A DNA stretch of 64,000 nt, taken from the NCBI GenBank assembly GCA_948567375.1, contig OX419760.1, forward strand, positions 14,508,001 to 14,572,000, read 5' to 3'. The notes below the pieces were generated by a model. That model was not told where the DNA came from, did no database searches, and was given only the letters and a program-made list of their open reading frames with translations. The position numbers and the translations under genes are program-made. Positions 42,448-53,205 of this stretch are shown here, in pieces; position 1 is the first letter of the stretch; each line of letters opens with the position of its first letter. Source of the stretch: Lunularia cruciata (lineage: Eukaryota > Streptophyta > Marchantiopsida > Lunulariales > Lunulariaceae).

Positions 42448-43324
42448 CTAAGTTCGATTCGATGTGATGACTTAGTCACACGGTCAATTTGTATGAACTA
42501 GCTTCCTTGACAGGTATATGATGTATTACAGTGCCGTTACAGTTCAGTAATGTGAAATTAAACATTCAAGAACATGTATGTTATTATCAAGCCCGATGCA
42601 AGATGTCTCGGCTTTAGTTTTGTCGCTTCAAGTCCTTCGTGTGGTTTTGGTGATTCAAGTTCGTGCTGTGGTTTTGTCGCTTCCATTTTTTCGTGGTAAG
42701 GAGGGGAGACTTCGAAATAAACCGCAGCTATGATTTAGACCGTCTGCACCTTAAAAGTTTCAACTGGATGGACGGAACTGGACGCGGCAAATCGAAGCCT
42801 TGCCTTTGATTTTGTACAGGAAACTTTTACCTTGAGGAACTCGTCGAGTGGTCCAATTCCCGTTCTTTGTGGATTCTTCTTAGTCCTATTTATGCACTGA
42901 AGACGCGATCTGAGTACTTCAACAATTAGTCCTACTAGAAATCGAGAATCTAGAGACTGATACAGTGTTCAGTATGAGAACAAAGTTCTTAGAGCATACA
43001 ACTTCTTTGGGGAGTTATATGAAGTAGAAGTTCTTTCGAAATGATTTGTCTTGAACACATGACTTGAACGGACGGTTCCTGCAGCTGAAGTAATCTGCTC
43101 CATCTCTAACCAAAGTATTGTCTCTGCAAAGCACCATTTTCGGCGGCACAGTAAGTTACACATGCAATGACAGCTCGAGAATGTACTGAACGATAGGGCA
43201 AGGCCTCGGTACCCTTGGTATTTTGAAAATGAGATAACCCAAGCTGGGAGACAAGGGGCCTCTTTCTCTAAGTGAAACTATCGCTGTCGAGCCTCCACAG
43301 GCGTGGCCGCCATTAAGAAGAAGC

Positions 43325-43430
43325 TGATGTAACATTTAACTAGGGAAGAAGTAGAGTGACAGCGCGTTGATATGCTTTATTTAGAATGAAATTTAGGAAA
43401 CTTTAAGGCTTTGTTGCGTATCTGGCAAGT
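43325..43430 (+). repeat. outlying partial copy of unit 1 sequence missing from unit 2
   Basis: Here acatttaactagggaag, tagagtgacagcgcg and gaaactttaaggctttg match 36893-36985, with about 80% identity by eye. That part lies in the segment absent from unit 2. Confidence 0.7.
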
Positions 43431-43771
43431 GTGCATAGTGTAGTGTATATTGGCAGTATGATTGTGACCGTAGTATATTGTGTTGATTATATTCCAATGT
43501 AGTTGAAACTGATTCTGATTTCGAGGATTGATTCTTATGGAAATTGTCACTAACAATTATCAGTTTGCTGAAATGAGGAGAATAATTAAAAGAACCAGAC
43601 ATGGCTAGAGTTGAGTACACAACAAGATGCTATTCGAGTAAACATTGTAGTCATAGGTAGACAAACTGAAAATGTTGATGGTATTTACCCCGGTTCAGAT
43701 ATGTCTTGGAACCTCAAAAAGAATCAGAAACAGAAGTCACTTGATTTTATACCTCTGAAGAATCCTTGTCT

Positions 43772-43885
43772 GATAGTTTCTGGCTATCTCGCAGTTTCTA
43801 CATGGCACTTCTAAGTTGATAAAACCTTGATAGTATCTGGCTATCACGCAGTTTCTACATGGCACTTTTAAGTTGATAAAACCTT
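43772..43885 (+). repeat. 57-bp tandem duplication
   Basis: Two adjacent 57-bp copies (43772-43828 and 43829-43885), sharing gcagtttctacatggcactt, differ at about three positions. No function is apparent. Confidence 0.9.
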
Positions 43886-44409
43886 ACTTTGCCTTCACTA
43901 TCTAGACGACACTGCTTCCAAATCTCATATATACAGTAGACTCAGGGAATGTGGAAAACTCAACATCTTCCCGTATATGAATTTTAAAGATATAGTATCC
44001 CGAGAATCTAGCTTCGTTTTATGCATCCTCTAAAGACCCAAGGCCATGGCTAAAATGAAAACTTGTTTGTAGAATCTGATTCCAATGCAGCATATACAAA
44101 GAGGACTCTGTGCAAAGTCCTCTAAGGATAAGAACATTTTTCTACACGGTGTCAAACTTGAAATCTTGCCTCCAATATCCACTACCAAAGGCTCACAACA
44201 AAGTTAATGACAATCCAGTGTTGAAGTATTAATAGTATAATGTGTAGGAATAGGTTTTTCACACAATACAGTTTGGAAATGTCTAGAATTGAAAAGAAAG
44301 AGTAACCTTGTCACACTTTTCTATTATTACATGTTTAACTTCTTGGGCACAAACCAGTCCAAGAAGAGTGTAGTGTCACCCATAGTGCACTATAGAAAAG
44401 CTATGACAA

Positions 44410-44799
44410 CCAAATTACATTCACCAAATGAAAGGTGATGTTTCAGTCTATTTTGATGGTCAATGGCCCCAAAGTTCTCTCCCTTGCAGTTACCAATTTT
44501 GTGCATACTATAATGTTAGTGAGACTGTTCTACCCTTCCCAAAAAAATTTCACACCACTATATTGCATGATCATGACACATTGGACTTTTTATTATGTGT
44601 GGTATGGTATGATACTCACAATCCTGGTGACTGCTCAGCGCATGGACCCAAATATCTAGAGCTCCATTCAAGCCTGAATGCCTTCCCGCACTCCAACACT
44701 TGCGTTCTTATTTGATTTCCTCACCGCAACTTGGTCAAGCAATTAGAAAACATACAGAAAACAAATTTTAAGACGCTAAGGATCATAGAGGTCCTCATG
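44410..44799 (-). repeat. R2 repeat, distal tail (minus)
   Basis: 44410-44660 is the reverse complement counterpart of the R1 tail 32800-33000; both can be read as SLAVTN or SLAVTY followed by FYPSQ in the shadow frame. It continues to 50447 after removal of the solo LTR. Confidence 0.6.
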
Positions 44800-46805
44800 T
44801 GTGACAACCCTGCAAGTATCACTTTTGCATTAATCAATAAGTAAAGTTTGTTCCCAAAGAGGTACGAGTCAGAAATGGTCAAATATAATGTAAACAGTAA
44901 TAATTCAGTTCTTGTTGAGTTTGTCTTTAATCTCTTGAGTAGAAATCACACCCAAAAGAGAGTAACAAGCATTTATCACAGTCTAGTCACAAATTAACAC
45001 TCTTAATCACAACTCCATCAAATCTTTCCAAACAAACTTGATTGTGATGATTCAGATTTTCTCAAAGAAGGCTACTTCACTACAAAATGATTTTGCCTTA
45101 GAATTGTGTTCCACCCTCAACTTAACGCACAACTTACTCACTAAAAATTGCTTTGCATCAACCCCATAGTGTGCTCACCAATATATTACAAAATATTACA
45201 AACACTACAATTTCTCATGGATCTATCAAGGCACTGTTTTCTTTCCTATTCACTTAGGATCAAACACACAAAATGAAATAAAAGATGTGGAATCCAATAT
45301 CCAACACTCTTACTGACCTGCAACTTGAATTTCTCCAAACACTTACAAACACATATAGGATTAATACTTGGAATTAAGCCAAAATGACGAGCACTAAGTT
45401 ATAGCACTTTGCTTTACTCAACTTCAAAATTACAAATACTGAACAACATAACACTACAAATGCTTCCTTTAAATAGGCAGGGCACTTGATAGTCACTAAC
45501 AAAAATACCATTCTACAACAACTTTAGCAACCTGCGGATCTAAAATGACAAACCACTTCTTCATATCTGTCTCTTCAAATTTCAAATCTGATTCTACTCC
45601 TATCCAATGTCAACTTCAACTTCAACTTCAAAACCCAATGTTACTATTGTCACTTCTCCCTCTTTGGGTCTTTCTAATATTACTCCTACATCTTCTATTT
45701 CTTCTACTTCTTCACTCTGAACTATGATTCCAGATATGGGTAATCTATCTACTTCTTTGTCTCCCAACCCACTCTTCTCTAATGTCTCAAGTAACTCACT
45801 TGAAGACACCTAAACACACTTGAACTCCTACTTCTATGACTTTGGACTTCTTATTTGTCTTCATCTCACTATAAAGTCTATCTAAATCTAAGATTTTCTA
45901 AATTGTCTCCTACCTCTAACATCTTCCTCTCTACTCTATTTCTTAAATGAATCAAAAGATAGTTCAATTCTACATCTTTTGCTTTCCTCCTTCTTGTTTC
46001 TGCACCAACAACTTCAACTCGTGCAACCTCACTTCTTCTAACTTATCCTTGGCTTTGGTACTTAGCACCATTTTCAACTCCTTCACGACTGCTCCTACTA
46101 CATCTGACTCCACACTCAGAACTATCTTCTCCTTACTTCTCTCCACTTCCAATTCGTACCAATACATCATCAACTCATCCTTGAATTCAGCCTTCAGTGC
46201 CGCCTTCCCTTGCACATATTGGACTAATTGATCCTCAACTCCTCAAAGCAACCCCCACAATCATTCTTCCTCCCGATTACATTTTGTCAATTCTTGTTAC
46301 TATGCTTGGTCCTTCTATGTTTTGCTCTTCTTCAAACTTGCTAATTCTTGCTCCATAGCTATTGCAATTGCCTTTGAGTGTATGACTTCAACCCACACAT
46401 TAGCAACTTCATTTTCCATGTTCTTGACCAACACCTTTTGCTCCTTCAATTCTTTGTTGCACTTCTCAAAGTTCTCTTGCAAGGCATCCGAGCTTTTCGT
46501 TTGAAGAATTGATGTAGCCCAAAGTTCTCCGGCCTCCTTCTCTCTTTGGTTTGCTTACTCCTCAACTTTGAAATCTCCTCTCTCCATTTTTTCACTATCC
46601 CCAACTCATCCCCCAATTTTGGATGATGTGTCTTGAACTATGCTTTCTTATGCTATAGAAGCACCAACAAAAGAAAAATGATCTTTGATAGATAGTTGAC
46701 TCTACCATATTTTCCTTCATTTTCTCTTTTGTCTTTCTCTTTGGCAGGCATTTCTTTGGCTGGTGCCTTACCCCAAAGACACAATCTTTGTATCTTCAAT
46801 GTCTT

Positions 46806-48691
46806 TGTGGTACTCACATTTTTCATTTTGGACGAGTTTTGAAGAAGAAGTGCCTTGCTGAAACTAAATTGAAACCAAATGCAGAAGAAATGAGAGAAAA
46901 TTTGTATTTTGATCAAGCCTGAGGAAGTCAACTTTGTGTCAAATGAAGACAGACTCAGCCTGGATTGAAAGAGGGCAGACCCGAAGAAGGAATGGAAGTT
47001 ACAGGTCAATATTCTTGCGGGTACTATATCTCAATGTCCACAAGTCCAAATCAAGCGTGCTATATCTCGTTGAAAGCGTCTTGTTCAGTGCTTTCCATTG
47101 CTACCAAAATCGCAAAGTTTAGAGGTCTGCAGATGAAGTAATAAGTATTTGAAGTTTTGGGAGTAATTGTACAAAGTAGTTTAGTGTCTTTGGGTTGGCG
47201 CCTTTGGGTTGGCGCCTTTGGATTCGGAGTTGAGACTTGAGACTTCCGACTTCCGACTTCTGACTTCAGGTTAACACAACTTTGGGCAAGAAGCTTCTTT
47301 GCCTCAAGACGAAGATGATTTGAGATAGTCGGACCTCGGAGTGCAACGAAGATGACTTCGGGAATCTTGCCAGAGGGATCAGAGAGAGTTAGGATAGAGA
47401 AAGAATAGATAGTTAGGATACCCATGACTTCAATTTCAGTTCCAATTGAAAATGGAACAAGAATTGAAGGAGAAGTAGCAATAGTGAATAAACCCGAAAT
47501 GCAAGATCAGATTGTAAGTGTCTTCGGGTAACATGAGTGATTAAGGGAAAGTGGATTACAAATTGAAGGCGTAGATAGTGTACCCATGCTTTCAATTACA
47601 ATTTCTGATGATGATATAGTAGAATTAGCAAAGGAATTGATAGTAATTAGACCAAATGTTGCAGAAGTAGGAGTACAAGTGTCATCAGATCTGTTATTTG
47701 ACACATTAGAGAAGAGTGGGTCAGGAGATAAGGATGTAGAAGGATTACCCATGAGCTCAATTGTACGTTGTAGTGTAGAAGTAGTAGAAATAGTGAAGGA
47801 ATTAGTAGAATTAGCTATACCCAAAGAAGGAGAAGTGATAGGAAGATCATTGGGTTTGGAAGCCAATGATGAGGTAGACATCGGATCGGGATAAGTACCA
47901 ATTTTGAGATAGGAAAAGGTAGATATGAAGAGATGGATTGTCAGTTTGGATATGCAGGTAGGAAGAGATGTTAGGAAGTGGTGCATAGGTAGGAAGAACT
48001 ACCATTTGCTTCAGTATTTAAGGGGAGCATTTGCAGTACTTTGTTGTTCTATATTCAAATTTCTGAAGATAGATAAAGCAAAGTGTTGTTCTCAGTGCTT
48101 GTCCCTTGAGCTTAATTCCGATTGTCAATTTTGTGTTTGTGCTTGTGAGTGTGTGGAGAATTCCAAAGAGCAAGTCAATGTGTTTGTGGATGTTGGATTC
48201 TGCAACCTTGATCTTCATTCTGTGTGTTTGATCCTGAGTGAAGTGCATCGGAGCAATGCCTTGACAGATTTGAGAAGAATTGTAATGTTGGTAGTATTTT
48301 GCATTTGTAAGTGCAGCACAAAGTTGATGTGAAACAATTTTGATCAAGGAAGCTGTGCCTTCAGTGGAGGGATGGAACACAATTCTAAGGGAAAATCATT
48401 CTTTGCAATGAAGTGCCGTCTTCAAGAGAATCTGAATCATCACAATCAAGAGTTGTTTGGACAGAATTTGCTATGTTGTGATTATGTGTGTGTTTGTGAC
48501 AAGTTGTCAAGATTGTAAGCTTGTTACTCTCTTTAGGGTGTAGTTCCTACCTGAAAGATTAAAGAAGAAACCAAGAAGAACTGCAATTGTGACTTTTGAC
48601 TTTGTATTTGGACATTTTTGAATAGTATCTCTACGGGAACAAACTTTACTTACCCAATTACTGCAAAAGTGATATTTGCCGAGTTGTCACA
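46806..48691 (+). repeat. solo L2 LTR (1886 bp), plus orientation
   Basis: It starts tgtggtactcacatttttca and ends gccgagttgtcaca, with a perfect 5-bp target duplication gtctt (46801-46805 and 48692-48696). It is collinear with the reversed copy at 59024-60934. L2 shares its last about 900 bp with L1 but has a different, shorter U3. It is nested in the solo L1 LTR, so it is younger. Confidence 0.93.
47586..47894 (+). CDS. small L2 LTR-encoded protein (about 100 aa)
   Basis: This open frame starts at ATG (MLSITISDDDIVELAKELIV) and ends EANDEVDIGSG. The middle VQVSSDLLFDTLEKSGSGDK matches the C-terminal end of the L1 LTR protein (VQMSLELPSETLEKSGSGDK). The reversed L2 copy keeps the same start (MLSITILDDD at 60128), which favours a real protein. 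Upstream in-frame sequence (from about 47426, MTSISVPIENG) is broken by stops in both copies. Acidic; function unknown. Confidence 0.5.
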   Translation: MLSITISDDDIVELAKELIVIRPNVAEVGVQVSSDLLFDTLEKSGSGDKDVEGLPMSSIVRCSVEVVEIVKELVELAIPKEGEVIGRSLGLEANDEVDIGSG

Positions 48692-50446
48692 GTCTTGCCC
48701 TCCGAGCTCTCTTCTTTGTCTTCAACTTTGCTTGGTCTGGCAATGACCTCTTGAGTGCTTCTCTTTGTTCTTGCTCCCTTGGAAATACAAGGGCACTCTC
48801 TCCTACTTGTTCATCTTCTAGCTCATTTGCTGGCAACTCCAAACACGGCTTGTCTTATCTGTCCATGCGGTTGATCGTTTCATGGAACTCACACTCTTCT
48901 TCTCCAGCAATCCACTCTCTTGATTGCTGAACTTCAACCTCTCCTTCATTGCCATTGCTTGACTCTTCAATTCACAGCATAAATTCTTCTTTTGCTCCCA
49001 AGGCTTCTCCATTTGACTCCATTTCTCCTTTCGATTCTTCCTCCAAAGTCGATTCCTTCACTTCCACCGGTGCAAGCTTTGGATTTAGTCTTTGTATCAT
49101 TCGGGGCTACACCGGTGTAATTTGTCCTTTGGGTCTACATTTCTTTATTGGCATGGGGATGTGCACTGCCATTATCTTCTCCTTTCCACTCTTCAAGTAA
49201 TAATCTTTTCCTTCACAAACTTGCTTGATGTAATATTGTTCATCCCCATGTGCTTCTCTTCATAAATCAAGGTTAAAATGGAACACCATTTGTCCTCTCT
49301 CCTTTAAGCTCATTAGGTTCAGCCCAAAGTAGAAGTGGGCTGCAAAGGGTATGAAGTATTGGGGTGGTATATCCATTCTCCAACTAGTGATCATCTGCCC
49401 AACTTGTTGGTGCAAACACCTTGCCCAATCCACCGCCTCTCCTGCAAACATTTGATGAAAGAAGACTGCCTGCTGCATTATTACATAGGTGGTTTACTCT
49501 AGCTTGAACATAGCCATCATCATGCTCATGATCCCTCTTTGTACTAGATCCTTGTAACTATCCACCTTATACTCATTCTTGGTGTGAGGTCTATTGAAAG
49601 ACTTCATCACCTTGGCAGTTTCTTCCAAAGCATCACACTTTTGATAAAAGGTGACACCTCCTACCTCTCTTGCTTTTCTTCCCATGACTAATCTCCAATC
49701 CAACTTAGCCCATTGAGTTAGATTTCCTCTCTTCCCTTCATGTTTGGACCCACCTTTGCAATTGCTGGCATGAACCCTTGAAAGCTCAAATTCCAATTCC
49801 AGGCCAAAAATGTGATGAAAGTCAAGACAAGACTTCAATCCTTGCCACTACATTGTATTGAAAAATTGCAAGACCCCTCATTGCATACTGATTATTTCCC
49901 TTTGAGGCCATAATATGCTTCCTTGCTCTTTGCTTACGAAAGATCAAACCCAAGACCCTAACCCACTCCTCTTGCGTACTCACAATTTGCATTCCTTTGG
50001 GTTGACTCTAAATATGAACAAGATACAGTCTACACATTGCAGTTCTTCCTCATCATAATCTCAATTTTATAGTCCTTTGCTGATCAGTCATTCTTTAGTT
50101 GCTTCTCTGTTTACCCACCAATTCTAGGGATTGGTTTCTTGTCACTTTCAAGATCATGTTGGTCCCGAGGTAGTCACTTTCTTCCCACATACTTTCTTGA
50201 TTGGCTGGCCCAAGGAAAAGTTTTTATAGGCTCTTTAGATCAGGTTTCACATCCCAATGCAAAGTCCTCTATCTTCGGCTTCATCTTTTGTTGGTCAAAC
50301 TTGAATCCTTTTGACCCAAAGTCGACTTTAGGTTTGTGCCAAAACACATGATTCTTCATGTTTCTTCCCCATTTAGCCCTTCTTTGGCTTTACCAATACA
50401 CTTCTTCTTTAAAACTTGTAAAAAACTGAAAAATATGGGTACTACA

Positions 50447-53205
50447 TCCTTAGTATACCTCAAGATAGAACCTAATTTGCATGCACACAAGCAGGTAGAT
50501 TGAGCATGCACAAGTTAGATAAAAAAGATGTGATTTACAATTTTGGGATTGAACCTTTATTAGGTTGGAGGAATTCCCCTAATCCCTTTCATTTAAAAAT
50601 ATGGGGTGTATCTATGGTTGTGCAATGGCACAATGCCCCAATTAACTCTTAACCAATTAAGGTAACTTTAACGTAACAACCATATCATTCTAATTGAATG
50701 CTATGATAGTGCACCTGCAAGAGATGATTTTTTGTACACTTTACTAGTCATATGAGTCCAGCTTGGCATCAAGAGAATGGTCCCAATGACATGGCACTAC
50801 AAAAGTGTAATAATATACACTTGTACTATTGCACATATAGTCTATACAAATGTTGTGACTCTATAGTGATACCACTTCAATGATGGTCCAACCTTAATGA
50901 GATGTCACCTTGATGATGCTTGACACCAATGGTCTCCTACCACAATGATGTCTAACTCCAATGATCACACATCATGATGATGTCTAAATCTGATGATCAT
51001 GATGCTATATACGTATGTACATGGTCTCCCAACATGATAATATTTGACTTTGATGATCATGATGCTATATACATATGCTATCCCAAATATGTTGATCTCT
51101 TTCACCTTTACACCTTCAAATCAACTTGTTGACTTGGTCATTATACACTTTAATTTCTTGGTGGATGTTGGACAAGACATCCTTGAATTTGGAATCAATA
51201 TGCTTTTGTAATTGGTCAGCTAACTTGGCTTATTGCTTGTTTGAATAGAACCCTCATCCGCTCCTCATCCAAGGTATCCAAGGTATCCAAGATGGATTGT
51301 AGCTCCATCTTTACTTCTTGCTTGACTTGCACACAAAGGATTTGTTCCTTTTCCTTGAGGTCATTGACAATAGTGGTCTACTCATTGATGCAAGTTTGGG
51401 CCTTCTCACTATTAGTGTTGTAGTTAAGTTTGTCCTTGGCACCCTAGATATGGAGAACTTAGTTCTCACTTAAGGGATGCTACCTCTTCATCCCAAGCAC
51501 TCAATTTTTCCTTGTACTTCATCTTCATCTGCTCAACACAACACTTGCACCCCCCCCCCTCTTATGGTTAGCAAATTTCTGGCCAATTGGGAAATCCATT
51601 GTCGTGATCTAACCACCTTTTTCTTCATCATGACTATTTCCTTCTCATGGCTGCTCAATTTCTCCTTTTGTACCTTCTTGTAAGTGATAAATGCTTGCTC
51701 CCACCGGGCTGCATTTATCTTTAGTACCATGACCTTGGCCTTGATATTGCACATCTCCTCCTTGTATTTCCCCAACAATTCATCACTATCCATCTTCTAG
51801 ACTTTCTAGTTGTTTGAAAAGGAAATTTAGTCCTCTTTCTTGCATTATAGCTCTCCATCCTTCCATGAAAATTCTTCTATGGCCTTCAATATTTGCCCCA
51901 ACACATGAACAACCCACATTGACAATGGTGGATAATTTAGTGTGGGTTTTGGATGTCCTTTTGAATTTGGCCCCCAGCAAGTTACCTCTTCTTGTGGGAC
52001 TTATGCTTCTTCTCTCTTGTGTTGGTGATCTTGAGTTGTTGTTGGAACCAATGGAGTGCACTCTACTTCTAACATTGCTTGGTAGCACGACACTACTCCT
52101 TTCTTATCCTCTGCTTGCTTGCCCACCACTATTTTGGTAGCAGCAATTGGTTTCACAAACAAGTTATCTGAATCTAAGGACATTCTCTTCCTTGGGAGCA
52201 TACCCTTTTTCCACTCAAGAGTCTTCCCTTATCTATTGATTTTCTTCAACCAAGTTGAGACTGCATTGCTTGAGTATCCTTGGTTATTGGCTCATAAGGT
52301 GGAGTTGCCACCTATTGCTCCACAAGTGGTAGGGAAGTCAGAACCTGCTCTGCCTCCATTTTCAGCTCTGGCATTAAAAGAGCATTCTACTACAAATGGG
52401 ATATCAAGATATCGTCCTCATCCACCAGAGTCCTCCCTTCTTTTGGAGAAAATTCTTCTTGGTTGGCTAGCTCTACTCCTATTGTGGGAGTGGATTTTTG
52501 TACTTCCATGCTTGGTTCAACATCACCTCCCTTTCCATCAAGAGGATAATACTATCTGAGAGTAAGAGGTCACTTGCTTTGGGAGTGATTTTCATGTAGC
52601 TTGTAGTTTTTCTTTCTCCCTCTCCTCTTTTACAAGCATTGCACTAGGAGTATTATGTGTATCTTGGTCATCTCCTTCTTCATTTCCCAATCCCAAATTC
52701 TTTATTTGCATTAAAATCATTGCCATCCAAAGAGTCCACAGCCTTGGGATTAGGTTTGTGTTCCTTTGAGGTTTGTATTAGCATTGAGGCGGTCTTCCTT
52801 TTGGTGGTGCTTCCTACAATACTCTTGGTAATCTTCATAGTTTTCTATAATTTGGTACTTTACTATTGTCCTTATACTTCTTTGATTACCATGCATATTT
52901 TGGTTGGGCCTAATGATATCTCAATGAGTAGTAGTGCATTGCGAAGAGCTTATTCTCTTCCTTCTACAACAACCTTGACTTGACATAAAAATGCAAGACA
53001 AATAAGAAAAGAAGGTGTTCCTTCCATTCATCAACAACTACTTGGTCAATTCTTGGGTTTAATGGACAAACATCTTTGCCTAGTCTATAGGTATCTTCTC
53101 ATGTAATAGTTGGAAGAAGGTAGCCTGCCCATTGTTGACATAGTCCATGTCAAATTGAACATAGTCCATGTGAGCAATGCCACCATAGTACACTTGAGGG
53201 GATTG
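50447..53205 (-). pseudogene. R2 repeat: decayed coiled-coil-coding sequence
   Basis: Minus-strand remnants are MLPRKRMSLDSDNLFVKPIA (52001-52201), ERRSISPTRRGNLLGAKFKR (51786-52088), the helical stretch ELLGKYKEEMCNIKAKVMVL (51533-51793) and QKHIDSKFKDVLSNIHQEIK near 51180. These line up in order with R1. Part of a Pro/Ser-rich shadow lies on the other strand at 51814-52559. The 50580-50760 tail matches R1. The segment 52600-53205 is only weakly assignable. Confidence 0.5.

Larger units (their letters stand above)
39504..43087 (+). repeat. segmental duplication unit 2
   Basis: This is the second copy of the segment, 3.58 kb against 3.89 kb. The offset is 3948 bp at the left and 3639 bp at the gene; the difference equals the 309-bp segment missing here. 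The right end at gttcctgcagctga is followed by unrelated DNA (agtaatctgctcc). Confidence 0.93.
43088..44400. other. gene-free stretch after the duplication
   Basis: No convincing ORF is present. It contains a match to unit 1 (43325-43430) and a 57-bp tandem duplication (43772-43885). The remainder shows no similarity to the mobile elements and may be host intergenic DNA. Confidence 0.4.
45600..49911 (-). pseudogene. LTR-encoded coiled-coil protein in the solo LTR (split)
   Basis: The start is ATG at 49911 (MASKGNNQYAMRG), aligning with MGGGKKNSKF of B. The N-terminal domain is well kept at 49260-49478: QAVFFHQMFAGEAVDWARCL and PPQYFIPFAAHFYFGLNLMS. The acidic middle follows (48700-49200), then the L2 insertion, then coiled-coil parts at 45970-46550 and the C-terminal part near 45600-45809 (TLEKSGLGDKEVDRLPISG). 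Stops and shifts are scattered. The domain pattern is stronger than the surrounding non-coding match, as expected if the protein was once under selection. Confidence 0.65.
44800..50446 (-). repeat. solo L1-family LTR, interrupted by an L2 LTR
   Basis: It starts tgtgacaaccctgcaagtat and ends aaatatgggtactaca. Without the nested insertion it is about 3756 bp, matching the 3.78-kb LTRs of B along its whole length. No gag or primer site lies beside it, so it is a solo LTR left by recombination. The flanks (tcatg, tcctt) do not give a clear target duplication. It is inserted in R2. Confidence 0.85.

Noticed and set aside
44428-44715. Plus-strand ORF resembling the minus-strand ORF at 32804-32989
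   Set aside because: The similarity is real but is DNA-level homology of the R tails in opposite orientation. Neither frame has a start or domain supporting a protein.
44795-50451. Target duplication for the solo L1 LTR
   Set aside because: tcatg and tcctt do not match; a shifted comparison (tcctc/tcctt) needs extra bases. I therefore do not claim one.
51814-52559. plus-strand frames of 108 and 146 codons
   Set aside because: They are hydrophobic Leu/Pro-rich shadows of the minus-strand R2 coiled-coil remnant.
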